Source: Tolypeutes matacus
Taxonomy: Eukaryota; Chordata; Mammalia; Cingulata; Chlamyphoridae
Assembly (NCBI GenBank): GCA_026826555.1
Contig: JAKSZT010053837.1
Span: forward strand, 1,846,891 to 1,910,890
Reading direction: 5' to 3'
DNA: 64,000 nt
Under the pieces are notes generated by a model. The model made no database searches. It saw only the letters and a list, made by a program, of their open reading frames with translations, and was not told the origin of the DNA. A program made the position numbers and the translations under genes. Position 1 is the stretch's first letter. Each line of letters starts with the position of its first letter. Of the stretch, positions 23,286 through 35,649 are shown piece by piece.

Positions 23286-25084
23286 TTATCTTTTCTTGTG
23301 ACTCTGTCTTTGTAACATCAGAAAATACTAGTAAATACATAGTAATGGAAATAGTATACACAACTCTAGGGACTCTAAAAAAATACTTCTGGGAACACAA
23401 AAGATACTTCTAGAAAGGACTTCACAAACTGCTCCTAGTTCAAGTCAAAAACACCATCAAATAATCTCAATCATACTGTGGCCCTATTTTCTGAACCCAA
23501 AATTATAACTGACAGTCTAATATGTAAATAAAATATTTTAAATCATTCTCCCAATGTATCAAGGAAGAATGTCATTAAATATACTAAAAATGACAAAGCT
23601 AAGGTGTTCCAAGGTAAAGAAATATCTCCCCAATTATTTCATTCAAATCTTTGTTTGTCAAAAGACCAAAGTTAGGACCTGAATTTCCCAAACCTTAAAT
23701 ACATATGATAGCCATTTATCTGAGCCTCCAAGAATGACTGGAAATGACAATCCTAGGTCTTGCCACAAAGAATGTGTTTGACTGAAAGTTAACTACAATT
23801 ATTAGCTATAATTTAACTGTCGTTGTGTTTCCCCTTCAGAATGAGGGAGAAGGGAAGAACATTATCACATATATTTAACAATTTAAATAAAATGACAAAT
23901 AATACAGAATACAATCATTACTCTATGATCAAGAGATTTGTATTTGCTTACATCAGTACAAATCTCCCTGGTATCAGCAGTCATTCAGCAATTGATTGGT
24001 AATACATAGGCTTGGTCCTAGGACCTTCCCTCGGTCTGAGAGATCTCACAAATCCAACAATACTTTCTTAAAAGCAAATGCTGAAAATATTAACTATAAT
24101 ATACTTTCATTTAATTGTTCAATTCCAGTATAAAAGTATTCATATAATGGTTTTAGAATGGTTAACCCTTTCTCCCATGGGAAACAACTTTATCAGTGCT
24201 TATGTATAGTTCCTTTTGCCTTTAGTTTTACAGACACCACTCATTAGTTGGGAATGTACCCTAAGATCCCCCACCCACTTCAGTGAGGTTGTTTCATACA
24301 TTTTTTACATAATTAGGTTACCCTGTTACAGTCTGCATTCCATCCTTATTTTCCAACCAAATTCTGAAGGTATCATTTATGCCACCATCAATTAATTAAG
24401 GAAAGTTTAAAAAACAAATATGAATTAATTATATTGCTTTCACTTCCACTTTGGTCTTCCTATAAAAACGAGGATAATGTGGATTCATTTGCTTACTGTA
24501 AGGATGTTTAAACAAGTCAAGTCAGTCTATTGAACACTATCTGTTTATTGTAGATAGTTTATTGTAATAAATATATTGTACACAGTGTAAGAATATCCAA
24601 CAAGTAATAGCAGCAGAAGATCCAATACCAACATACTGGAACTTGGCTAGGTGAGAGGATATAAATAAGATATGAGCATACAGGTTCCATTTCCTGAATG
24701 CTTGCCCTAATCCAAGCTAAAACCTCTGAATATGCTTGGAATTCATCTACCATAATTAAGATTCCAGACTATATTATGTAAAAATCCTTCTAGTTGATAA
24801 ATATTGTATTATTCTTCAGCCATGCTTCATGTATTCAGGTTTTTAATGCAAAAAGCAAGGCCCTTTTTGCTTCAGTTTGCTGTTCTGAAATGCTTGGCTC
24901 ATTTTCAGTGGTCATTAAGATTGGTACCTAATCTTCATTCTACACATTTCCTCCAAAGATAGCTATACTATGTGTCCAAGGAAAGGAATTAGAAAGAGTC
25001 TATCAGAAATATGTAAACGTTAAACCTAAAATGCAACAAGTACATGTCATGTGTACATGTCATGTAACAAGTCAGTGTGATAAC
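23286..25084. other. single-copy intron
   Basis: No gene or repeat is recognised. Short frames such as 24559-24753 (minus) lack homologous features. Confidence 0.45.
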
Positions 25085-25470
25085 CTGGCAGCAGAATAGG
25101 GCTCTCTGCTTGGGTCTTTTCACAGCAACTATTCTACATCACCCAGGCTTCGGTCTCACTATCTGCTTTATGAGACTTTACCCTTTCTTCAGAGAAAGCT
25201 AAATAACACGCCCCAGAGAACCAGGAGAGAGGCATTCATGGCATTCAGAGACTGGAGCAATAAAGGCAATCTAAAGGAGTGGAAGCTATTGAGCCCTGCT
25301 CAGAAAACACTATACAGGGATACGATTTTGGACAACTACAGCAACCAGATCTCACCAAAAGTTCCATTTTGCAAACTCAAGCTCATCATTCAGCATGACG
25401 GGAGAGGAAAAACCCTAGAGAGAGGAAAGATAACATCACTGGGCACCTGTATATTAAAATGGATGTTCCT
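25085..25470 (+). pseudogene. KRAB zinc-finger gene retrocopy fragment (KRAB A and b boxes)
   Basis: The frame from 25229 reads through a KRAB A-box (MAFRDWSNKGNLKEWKLLSP, then AQKTLYRDTILDNYSNQ) and directly into a b-box-like stretch (VPFCKLKLIIQHDGRGK). KRAB domains recruit TRIM28 to silence chromatin. In KRAB-ZNF genes the A and b boxes lie on separate exons, so their fusion here implies an mRNA copy. The sequence before 25229 looks like a leader. No zinc fingers follow, no poly(A) is obvious, and the consensus Asp-Val of the A box is Asp-Trp. I judge it a truncated, dead copy. An open frame continues to 25540 but has no recognised content after the b box. Confidence 0.72.
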
Positions 25471-25939
25471 CCAAGGGAAAATCTTTGTAGCTTGGGTTAT
25501 GGTTTTCTTAGGACTTTGTTTAGGCCAGGTGAGGGGATAAAACTGAGTTTAGGATATTTTAACATTGTAACGTGAATACTAATTCATAACCCTTGGTGCT
25601 AGTGCAGTGCTAAACAATACTGCAATGATTTGCCCTCAAGTACTTGTAATCCAAACATCCATAAGATACTGAAAGAAATTCAAAGTTCACTCTGGGTATT
25701 AGAAAGAAAGTTCATAAGCGAGAAAAACTCCAAGTTTAAAATATTTCAAGTAAACTAATTTTCCAATTTTTCTTATTAAACTATGATATAGTTCATTTTA
25801 AAAGATACTTGCATACTTTAAGAGTTTTTTTGTGTGTATATCATTTTTCAAAATAATTCTATGGCTTCAAAATTTCCAGACACTTTACATAACTTGTATA
25901 GTTACCAATGGAAAGCACCGTGTGGGCAATGAATTTCAA

Positions 25940-26066
25940 CTAGGTCATCAAGAACTATATCTGAAGGAACCTGGGGCTCAGAGTAAGTGGCAGAACTGTG
26001 GTTTGAACCTAGATCTGTATGATTCCAAGGGTTGCACTCTTTTTATTACACCACACTGTTCTCAGT
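25940..26066 (-). mobile_element. MIR-like SINE remnant
   Basis: AGTAAGTGGCAGAACTGTGG, TTTGAACCTAGATCTG and ATTACACCACACTG follow the antisense MIR core and tRNA-derived part. Confidence 0.5.
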
Positions 26067-26469
26067 AACTTCATCCATTCTTCTGTTATTAAAAAATAAG
26101 TCTCATATATGAGCCAACCTAATAGATTTATCATTTAAAACTATAAATTTAAAAGTTGTCAAATTCTGTCACCTGTTACATATTGAAGCTCTTTAACTGA
26201 TAAACGAAATATTCATTCTCAAATAAATGAATTTTTAATGAAAAACAAAAAAGGACTTATATCTGAAATAGAGAGGTGCGATAAGACCATTTACAGCACT
26301 AAAATATATAATACAGGATTTCTGACTATTACAGTTATGTAAATAATTTTATGAAATCAGCTAGAAACAGTAAAAGCCAACTGCTAAAGGCTTTGAATGG
26401 CATAATAAGCTGTTAGAATTTAACAAGGAACTATGTCTAGGGGTTGCTACTTTTCAGACAGAATTAAAC

Positions 26470-26653
26470 TTTTATAAACGTGTACAGTGCAAAATGTAAT
26501 CCATAATGTAAACCACTGGCCATGGTTAGTAGCAATGTGTCAATATTTGATCATCAATTGCAACAAATGTACCATGCTCATGTAAGTTGTTATCAGTAAG
26601 GGAAAATGTGAGAAGGGGAGGGGGTGGGATAAAGGGGAATCCCATATATTTTC
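26470..26653 (+). mobile_element. L1 3'UTR end (L1M type)
   Basis: The sequence shares CCATGGTTAGTAGCAATG, CAACAAATGTACCA and CCCATATATTTTCTGTGTGA-type phrases with 28600-28890 and 41430-41745. It resumes after a SINE at 27106 and ends with AATAAAG near 27130. Confidence 0.6.
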
Positions 26654-26665
26654 TGTGTGACTTTT

Positions 26666-27092
26666 TTTTTTTGTAAAGATTTATTTACTTTATCCATTTT
26701 AACCCCCCCCTTCCCCATTTGCTGTTTTGTGTCCATTCGCTGGGCAATTCTCTGTATCTGTTTCCTGCCATCTCTTCTCATCCTCCTCTCCTCCAGTCTT
26801 CACCAGGATTCGACCTCTGATGTAGGAGAGAGGTGTTCTGCCAAACCTGCGCCACCTCGGTTCCTGGCTTTTGCAGCATCTCATCTTGTCTCTCCCCTGC
26901 GTCTCTCTCCTATTACGTCATCATCTTGCTGCATGGCTCCCAGGGCCTGGCGGCTCACCGGCACACAGAGCCTGGCAGCCCATGCGCCTTCTATATATAT
27001 ATTTTTTTATTTTATCAGAGGTCCCGGGGATCGAACCCAGGTCCCTCCATATGGCAGACGGATGCCCAACCATTTGAGCCATATCCGGCCCC
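26666..27092 (-). mobile_element. CATATGGAGGGACC-type DAS SINE, antisense
   Basis: The T tract, C-rich run and body match the SINE body of the composite retroposon but without its 217-bp module. The head reads GGTCCCTCCATATGGCAG in reverse. The duplication CTGTGTGACTTTT (26653-26665 and 27093-27105) is exact. Confidence 0.88.
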
Positions 27093-27209
27093 CTGTGTGA
27101 CTTTTCTGGAACCTAAATTTCTTTGAAAATAAAGTGAAAAAAATAAGACACTGGGAGAACATACAGAAGAAATGCCACTGTACATAAAAGATAACATATC
27201 TTATGGTGA

Positions 27210-28900
27210 TGAAAGGACACAATGAAATTTTTTTTCATTTTTGTATTTCATTTGTTTTTTTAACTATTAATATTTTATTTTTATTATGCATTTATTTTTT
27301 TGGTTTTCTTCTTCGGGAGGTTTTGAATTGCAGAAGGGTCGCAGCTTTGGCAGGAGAGGATCACTGGTGCAGGGTGTCAGTGATGGGGGGATGTGTGGGA
27401 AGGGGTGCACCTTTGAGTATGCCTCTGTGGAATATCAATATGTTCAAGTGGTCATGGAGTGTTGTCTTGGTGAGTGGAGACCCACACAATAACCAAAAGA
27501 ATATTGAATTCCCATCCTGGGAAGTAATGATACATTCTCTAATAGAGCAGCAAGAACCCCTAGAGTACATGGGCAGTGCCTAGAGAAGGAGACTGGACCA
27601 CTATGCCAGGTCCTTGACACTGATGTTTGTACTTATGAACATTGTTCTTGTGAAATTGAAACTGAGCCTAGTATTATATATTGCCTAAGAGTTACCTCCT
27701 GAAGCCACCTTGTTGCTCAAATGTGGGCTCTCACTAAGCCAAACTCAGCATATAAACTCACTATCTTCCCCCCATACACATTGGGATATGAATCTTGGGG
27801 ATGAGTCTCCCTAGCACCAAGAGATTATTACCAAGCACCAGCAGCAATGCATTTGGAAAAAGACCTTGACCAAAGGGGTAAATATTAAATACAAATGAGT
27901 TTTTATGGCTAAGAGATTTCAAAGTGAGTGGGAGGTCATTCTAGAGGTTACACTTATACACATCTCAGCAGGATCTCACTGACTGCCACAGTAAGCAGTA
28001 CTTCAAGCAGGGGTAATCCTAAGGGCTCTAGACACATCTAGATGCAATAGGCAGGGCAGATAGCTCAGCAATTTAGCACCCTGTCAGTGGGCCTTATATG
28101 TTCCCCAATGTAATGGAGTTAGACTCATTTATAATTTCCCTATACATGGATCTTCTGCCCCTTTTATTTGAACTTATAATGAACTTATAATTAGCACTGT
28201 ATTTGTTAAATATATATATACCAGAGACTTACCAGAGTCTTCAGACTGTTCATATGCTGGTTGAGCCCTGAATCTCAGCAGTGATACAAATACCTACTCT
28301 CATTCATCAGACTCATCCAGGACAACTAACAAAAGGATGATGATGATGGACAATGCCCATCCCAAAAAACAGAGAGTAGCTACAACGGTAAGCAAAACAG
28401 GTCCATCCATCTGCCCAATGGGATCTAAGCCCCCTCTCAATCAGAAACAGAGTGGACATCACCATCCCAAAATCCTCAAGATTGAGGAATGAACAAACAT
28501 AAGGGGTCTACTAAAGTAGACTTATTACTATTCTAGCAATGGAAGATCTTATAAAGGCAGCGGCTACCAGACGTTCTGAGGGGAAGGAGAGGGAAGAACA
28601 GGTATAACATGGGGCATTTAGGGGACATTAGAATTTTTCTGAATGACATTCCAATGACAGATGCAGGCCATTATAAATTTTGTCAAAACCTGTATTGTGC
28701 AGTGCAAAGTATAAACTATAATGTAAAATATTGTCCATGGTTAGGAGCAATGCTTCAATATTCACTCATCAACTGTAACAAATGTACCACACTAAATGAA
28801 AGCTGTTGTTAACCAGGAAAAGTGTGTGGGGGGGTATATATGGGAAACCCCCTATATTTTTCTATGTATCATTTATAGAATCTAAAATAATTTATTTTTA
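27210..28900 (+). mobile_element. long L1-type 3'UTR
   Basis: The segment from 28250 to 28900 aligns with 41066-41745 along its length. The upstream part (27210-28250) has no open frame of note and is probably the same 3'UTR. It has no coding match. Confidence 0.5.
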
Positions 28901-30301
28901 AAGAAGCTTTAAAAAGGGGCAGGGGGGTAGATAGGAAAGGTATAAACTTTTTGTTTTAAAGATCAGCTAGTGTAACAGAAAACACCAGATTGCTAACAGA
29001 ACAAACTTCAGGATGTAGGGAAAATAGAAAACACCTGAGGGAAAAATATTCTCTGCTGGGATATGACAAGCATTTTCCATTATTAAAATGAAGACCATAT
29101 GACACTGAGGCTTGAGAAACTCCTCTTAATAAAGTCATTTAAAAATGAGATCATTAAGTAAACTCCTTAACTACTTCATCATTATACTTTAGACTCTTAA
29201 AAAAAATAAATATTGGGTGTGGTTTTGGTTTGGTTGTTGTTCTGTTTTTTGTTTTTGCAGTTAATCTACTTTAGAGACGTAATGGTTAACTAAAATAATT
29301 TAACAATAAAGTTACTAAACTCAACTAGCTATGTACTTTATTTGGCATGGGTTTTTATAAGCATAATATTTAAGTCCATTTTAATATGCTCTGTGAAACA
29401 CAGAATGTATGATAATTATGTTGCTTGAGCCAGACTACAATTTCATAGAGGAGAAATCTCTATAATAATTATTTCGAATTCTCCAATTACAGTTCTTTGG
29501 CCCCTAATTTATTTAGGATTCAATGTGTTCTATTTTGACTTAATTAAGAGATGATAAACAAATCTACTTGATATTGAAAAAGAATTAAATATATGTGGCT
29601 ACAGCTCCACTTAGTTATAGTATGAACATGTTATTTAATAAAAATCATGAAAACCAGTACCAGATTGTTACACGCTGTTCACCAGTTTCCTTACAAATGT
29701 AATTTTATTGCTGTGCCTGACCTGATTCCATTTGTAATGCTCTCTGAAAAATAAATTTTAAGTGGAATGAAGGGTAGAAGATAGGCTTCATTTTACTAAA
29801 AGAAAATTAAGGCAAGTAAACATATTATGTATAAGGTGTTAAAATTTCTTATGCCAGGGAAGTAAAATTATCTCATATTCAGACTAGACTCAAGTCATTT
29901 TATGGTTTTACAATCCAACTCGTGTAATTTATATTATTAGGTAAGGATAAAATAATAAATTTTCAAAACTCTTCACAAACTCAATCTGGCATGTATACTC
30001 AATCTAAACCCATGACAAAAATATTCAGAAATGTTGGTTTCAATAAATCTAGACTGAAGGGATAATTTTTCACTATTTATAAAATATAATTACACACAAC
30101 GATGATTAAGACAACATTTAGAATTGAGTCATAAAAACTAAATGAACCAAATCAATACTAGATCATAAATCATTTCATGATCCTTGAATTTACTTACACA
30201 GTCCTACTATAATTAAAAGACGTCATCGACACACATAAGGATGAATAATACTCAACTATGATGCACACGTACCCTCAATACAATATTTAAAACCATATAA
30301 G
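28901..30301. other. single-copy intron
   Basis: AT-rich sequence in which I see no gene, RNA or mobile element. Confidence 0.45.
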
Positions 30302-30312
30302 TTAGAATTTTT

Positions 30313-30406
30313 TTTTTGAGGTACCAGGCCAGGGATTGAGCCTGGGCCCTTGTAAGTGGGAAGCTGGCGCTCAACCACTGAGTCACACTGGCTCCCCTCG
30401 GTTGGT
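30313..30406 (-). mobile_element. tRNA-Ala-only SINE, antisense
   Basis: GAGGTACCAGGCCAGGGATT and GCGCTCAACCACTGAGTCAC are tRNA-Ala-like in reverse. The duplication TTAGAATTTTT is at 30302-30312 and 30407-30417. Confidence 0.8.
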
Positions 30407-30903
30407 TTAGAATTTTTATATCTGATAGTTTGGTGATAAGATAACAAGAAAATCATTCTTTTACAAAACACCTGGAACCCTTGGTTAGCCTTTTTATTTG
30501 ACTTCTACATATACAGAAAATAAGAATAAACACCCCTTTAAATGTAGAGCTAAGTTATCAAGAGAGAAGGAACCTCTAGAGACCAAAAATGAACAGGGAA
30601 GTAAAACACAGTACATGCTTTACCTGATACTGCAGCAACCAAGCAGACTTTTTCCTATCTCAGAAACTGAGGGAAATGGAGGGACTTCTGTTTAAATGGC
30701 AAAGCAGGGAAGAAAATGAGGCCCTGGCACACAAGAAGTATGGTGATAGAACAGACTCCTGTAGAAAGCACAGGCCCTCAATGTATGATGGAGTAAACAA
30801 CTCTGCCCACTAGCAGAGGGGGACAAAGAAATTTTTATGTTTCGGCTAAGGCTCTGAAAAGGTAAGAAAAATCCCCCAAAACATTGTAAAAACCACAAGA
30901 CTA

Positions 30904-31147
30904 GGGAAGCGGATGTGGCTCAATCGATACGGCTCCCGTTTACCATATGGGAGGCCCCAGGTTCGTTTCCCGGGGCCTCCTGGTGAAGGCAAGCCCGCCC
31001 ACACGGCACGGTGAGCTGACACAGCTGGACGACCCGGCAGGGGGCGACAAGCAGACACAGAAAAACGCACAGCAGATGGACACAGCGAGCACAAGCAAGC
31101 AAGGGGGGATAAATAAATAAATAAATAAAATCTTTAAAAAAAAAAAA
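30904..31147 (+). mobile_element. longer relative of the young short DAS SINE
   Basis: Head and first GC-rich body match the short subfamily. It keeps an extra stretch of about 70 bp (about 31022-31085, containing CAGACACAGAAAAACGCACA) that short copies lack. CACAAGACT flanks it. Confidence 0.85.
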
Positions 31148-31200
31148 CAAAACACAAGACTGCCCTCATCAAGTTTTAAGGATTGAATATATTCTGTTTA

Positions 31201-31655
31201 GGGAAACGAATGTGGCTCAAGCAATTGAGCTTCCACCTACCACATAGGTGGTCCCAGGTTCGGTTCCCAGTGCCTCCTGGAGAAAGCAAGCAATGGGCTG
31301 GCGCAACAAGATGACGCAACAAGATGACACAAAGAGGAAAGGCAATGAGAGAGACACACAGGAGGGAGCAGAGGTGGCTCAAGCGATTTAGTGCCTCTTT
31401 CCCACATGGGAGGTCCCAGGTTCAGTTCCCGGTGCTTCGTAAAGACGAGGAGAGGCAATGAGCAGATGCAATGAGCAGAGAGTGGGTATGGCTCAAGAGG
31501 TTGGGCATCCGCCTCCCACATGGGAGGTCCCAGGTTCAGTGCCTCCTAAAAAGAACATGCACAAAGAGCAGCCACAATGAGCAGGCAACAAGTGGAAACA
31601 ATGAACCGACAAATGAGGGAGCGATCTCACGGGGGTTGGGGGAGGCATTGAGCGA
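31201..31655 (+). mobile_element. three-headed DAS-type SINE
   Basis: Three tRNA-Ala-like heads start at 31201, about 31362 and about 31480. Each has a GTGGCTCAAG- or ATGGCTCAAG-type A box and CAGGTTCRG B box. No clear A tail is present. Confidence 0.75.
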
Positions 31656-31659
31656 TCTC

Positions 31660-31790
31660 TGCTTGTTACACAGTGATGACAACATGGCTGTATACATTTG
31701 TCAAAACTCAAACTGCACAATTAAGATCTGTGCATTTTACTGTATGTAAATTATACTTCAATTTAACAACAAAAATTAAAGCGATCACTG
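31660..31790 (+). mobile_element. L1 3' terminus (old)
   Basis: Phrases ACTGCACAATTAAGATCTGTGC-like, CATTTTACTGTATGTAAATT and ATACTTCAATTTAA are typical of old L1 3' ends. Confidence 0.6.
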
Positions 31791-32973
31791 GTAATAACTC
31801 TAGAGAGCAGGCAAAGTAAATCAAAACCTCTCTGGAGATATGCACCTATGAAGCCACTCGGTGTTCCCAAAGAAACTCTAAAGAGCAGCTCACAATCTAA
31901 AACTACAAAACCCAAGAAAACATTTCACCATATGCAAAAATCAGCAGATACAGCAGAAGTGGATTTATAAGAACTTCAGATAACTGAACAATCTGATAGG
32001 ATTATAATGTTTAAAATTATTAAAATACATAAAAGATGGAATAAAATGTATGAGACAGGAATAAGACAAAAAGTAATAGAAATTCCTAGTGAAATAATAC
32101 CATAAATGATCCTCAGTGGATGCTAAAAAAAATCCATAGGTGAGTGGTTAACAATGAACTGGATATTGGCAAGGTATGAAAGGATCATCTCACAAATTAC
32201 TTGAAGGATATAAGGCAAAGGGAAAAGGATATAAAGAAAAACTCAACTTAATAATAGAGATATCAACTTTCATCACCTGAACATATGAACAATCTTAACA
32301 TCACTACAACCAAGAGACAAGACATTATGTACTTTCTGATGTGATGACTACAAGTTTTCAGCATTATCTATGATGCATTCTTGCCAAAAATGTTGAATCT
32401 CTTTCTAATCAAGCCTTTCCATCTAAATTTCAGTTTACAAGAAACATCAGGGGGTAAGAATAAGTCATACATCATAAGATCTGTTAGAAAATTCAATATA
32501 TGGAACATTCTAAAGGACAAATGGCCCCACGTCCTCAATAAGTCAACAGAGTGAAAGAACTAGCAACTGTTCTAGAGAAGCTTAAGAGGAATAGAAAAAT
32601 GCAACAGGTGAACCTTGTCTGAATCCTGATTCAAACTAACTATGAAAGAATATTTTTGAGACTATTGGCAGTATTTGACTATGGATGTACATATGCATGT
32701 ATTTTTTGACCTAGCAATCCCTTCTAGAAATTTATCCTACATATGTATCTCCAACAATATGAAAAAACATATGCACAAGGTTATTAAAGCACTGTTCATA
32801 ATTGCAAAATATTGGAAACCACCTAAATGGCTATATATAAGAGAGTGGTTGGATAAATTATATAACATTTATACAGTAGAATACTACTCTGTGGGGGGGG
32901 GGGGGAAGAATGTGGAAGATTGCTATGAAATGTTATGGAATGATATACAAAATGTATTATTAACAGTAAAAGG
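31791..32973 (+). mobile_element. old L1/HAL1-like fragments, target of the large L1
   Basis: Degenerate sense sequence includes ATTGCAAAATATTGGAAACC near 32805. A run of G occupies 32892-32906. The fragment continues after the large L1 at 38197. Confidence 0.5.
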
Positions 32974-33203
32974 AAGGGAAGGGAGACAACCAGCAAGATG
33001 GCAGCAGAGTAAGGAGCTCCTAGAGTCAGCTCATGCTACAGGGCAGTTAGTAATCACCCAGAGCTACCTAAAACACCTGTTTGGGGGCTCCAAGAGACCA
33101 GAAGAGTATCCTGTGACATCCTTGAAAGAATGGGAGGAGGAGACTGCCCATCTGCAGAGAAGATTCGTGAGTAGAGCCCTCCACACCACGGAGGGCGGAG
33201 GGC

Positions 33204-34003
33204 GGTGTCCATCCTCCACTGGCAGCACAAGTTACCTCGGGAGCTATTCCATTGCTGGCATTGGACGCTCCACTTCCCAAAAACGGGGGAGGAAGAGAAG
33301 TTTGGGCACCAACTTCAGCTACTGATTAGTAAACACAGCTGGCTAAAGTATAACCCTAAGAACAGCTAAAGTTTGGACCTCTCCAAGTCAGAAAGAGGCC
33401 GTTAGCCGCCATTTTAACTCCGCCACTGGCATGAGGGGAAGCGGGGTTGGCTGAAAATCACAGTGCTCGTAGGGACTGGCTTCTTTCCATCCACATCAGA
33501 TTGAAGCTCTAGCCTAAGCCCCAGCCCCACCTCCAGCAGGGAGGAACCTGGGGGGAGCTGCATCAGCCTCTCCGGGAAAATACAAGAAATGCAGCAGAGG
33601 CTGGTGATCATTCTACTCTGGCAGCGCAAGTCACCTCAGGAGCTGTTCTGTGGCTGGAGTTGGAAGCTCCATTTCCCAAAAACAGAGGAGGGAGAAACGG
33701 CAAGCCACCGACTTTAGCTACTGATTTGTAAATTTGGCTGGCTAAAGTATAATCCTAAGAACAGCTAAAGTTTGAAACTGTCTGGGTCAGAAAGAGGCCG
33801 GTAGCCGCCATTTTGACTCCACCACCAGCATGACGGGAAGCCAGGCTGATTGAAAATCACAGTGACGGTAGAGACTGGCTTCTTTCACCCAAATCGGCCT
33901 GCAGCCCTAGCCTAGGCTTCAGCCCCACCTCTAGCAGGGAGGAGATTGGTGGGCCCTGTACTAGCCTCTCTGGGTAACTGAAGGTACATTCAGCTGGCAC
34001 AGA
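33204..34003 (+). promoter_or_regulatory. two tandem L1 5'UTR promoter monomers (~399 bp each)
   Basis: Two head-to-tail units of about 399 bp occupy 33204-33602 and 33603-34003. Phrases recur at this spacing: GGCAGC at 33221 and 33620, TTTCCCAAAAACRGRGGAGG, GGCTAAAGTATAAYCCTAAG and AGAAAGAGGCCG. Each unit has CCGCCATTTT (33406-33415 and 33805-33814), the YY1-binding core. Tandem monomers are known as L1 promoters in rodents. I infer the same role here. Confidence 0.75.
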
Positions 34004-34439
34004 CTGAATAGTCGAAAGTCTACCAGGGTAACTGTGGTTATTTGGACCCGCATGACATAGACTGCTGCCCACACCAGCTCCATTCCCACCCCAGGGAGGG
34101 AAGGAAGGGTCGTGAAGCTTCATCAATCTCTCTGGGCAACTAGAGTTTAGGCCTGTAAGACTTGGATTATTACACATGCCTGTGGCTCTGTCCCTTCCCC
34201 TGGCAAAGGAGAAAGGTAGGAGAAGCTTCATCTGTCCCTTGGGCAATGCAGGCAGCTTGAGCCTCCATAGCTTACAGCACCAACTACATCTCTGGTTCCT
34301 ACTACACAACCAGCAAGGGAGAAAGGGCAAGAACGCCTTAAACTAAAAAGAGAAACTGCACCCAGAATAAATACATCTAGTAAGCCAGATACCAAGACAC
34401 CAACAAAAAACTGCAATCCACACCAAGAAACAGGAAGCT

Positions 34440-35290
34440 ATGGCCCAATTAAAGGAACAAGATAAGCCTCCAGATGACATAAAGGAGTTGAGACAACTAA
34501 TAATAGATGTTCAAACAAATCTCCTTAATGAATTCAATGAGATGACAAAAGAGATTAAGGATATTAAGAAGACAATGGGGAAGCCACTGTGGCTCAATCA
34601 GTAGGGCTCCCGTTTACCATATGGGAGGCCCCGGGTTCGGTTCCCGGGGCCTCCTGGTGAAGGCAAGCCCGCCCGCACGGCGTGGTTAGCTGACCCAGCG
34701 AGCACAAGCAGCAAGGGGGGGATAAATGAATAAATAAATAAAAATCTTTAAAAAATAAAAATAAAAAAAAAAAAAAAGAAGACAATGGACGAGCACAAAG
34801 AAGAATTTGAAAGCATACATAGAAAAATAGCAGATCTAATGGGAATGAAAGGCACAATAAATGAAATTAAAAATACACTGGAATCATATAATAGCCGATT
34901 TGAGGTGGCAGAAGAAAGGATTGGTAAGCTTGAAGAAATGGCCTCCAAAAGCGAACATACAAAAGAACTGATAAAGAAAAGAATGGAAAAGAATTGAACA
35001 GGTCTCAGGGAACTAAATACAGCAAGAGACGTGCAAACATACATGTCATGGGTGTCCCAGAAGAAGAGAAGGGAAAAGCGGCAGAAGCAATATTTGAAGT
35101 AATATTGGTAGAAAATTTCCCAACCCTATTGAAGAACATGGATATCCATGTCCAAGAAGCACAATATACTCCCATCTGAATAAATATGAATAGACCAACT
35201 CTAAGACACATACTAATCAGAATGTCAAATACCAAAGACAAAGAGAATTCTGAGAGTAGCAAGAGAAAAGTAATGCCTAACATATAAGGG
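34440..35290 (+). pseudogene. L1 ORF1 (RNA-binding chaperone), broken
   Basis: The frame opens at ATG 34440 with MAQLKEQDKPPDDIKELRQL and runs as a heptad-rich coiled coil. It is interrupted by a SINE (34579-34775, duplication AAGAAGACAATGG). It resumes at DEHKEEFESIHRKIADLMG and continues to a stop near 34996, and the RRM-like part (GVPEEEKGKAAEAIFEVI) is in another frame at 35048. ORF1p is the trimeric L1 RNA-binding protein. The insertion, frameshift and stops make this copy non-functional. Confidence 0.8.
34579..34775 (+). mobile_element. young short DAS-type SINE in L1 ORF1
   Basis: The exact duplication AAGAAGACAATGG (34566-34578 and 34776-34788) flanks it. It splits the L1 ORF1 reading frame. 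Confidence 0.92.
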
Positions 35291-35649
35291 ATACCCAATA
35301 AGATTAAGTGCCAATTTCTTATCAGAAACCATGGAGGTGAGAAGACAGTGGTATGATATATTTAAGAAACTGCAAGAGAAAAACTATCAGCCAATAATCT
35401 TATATCTAGCAAGATTGTCTTTAAAAATTGAGAGCGGGTATAGAATATTCACAGGTAAACAGAAACTGAGAGTTTGTATCCAAAAGACCAGCTTTGCAGG
35501 GAATACTAAAGGGTGTGCTACAGTCTGAAAAGACAAGACAGAGAGAAGCTTGGAAGAGGGTCTAGAAATGAAGATTATATCAGTAAAAGTAACTAAAACT
35601 CTCAAAAGAGTGGTGAAAATAAAATAACAGATAAAACCCAAAGGTCAAA

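Noticed and set aside
25030..25070. Short direct repeat of GTACATGTCATGT-type sequence
   Set aside because: Only two copies, with no associated element. It is probably a local slippage duplication.
32675..33325. Longest open frame (216 codons, plus strand)
   Set aside because: It runs from an old L1 fragment across the insertion point into the 5'UTR of the younger L1, and includes a G-run translated as glycines. It is a chance chimeric frame.
33857..34330. 157-codon minus-strand frame with many Cys and Arg
   Set aside because: It is antisense to the L1 5'UTR monomer. The GC-rich promoter sequence explains the long frame.
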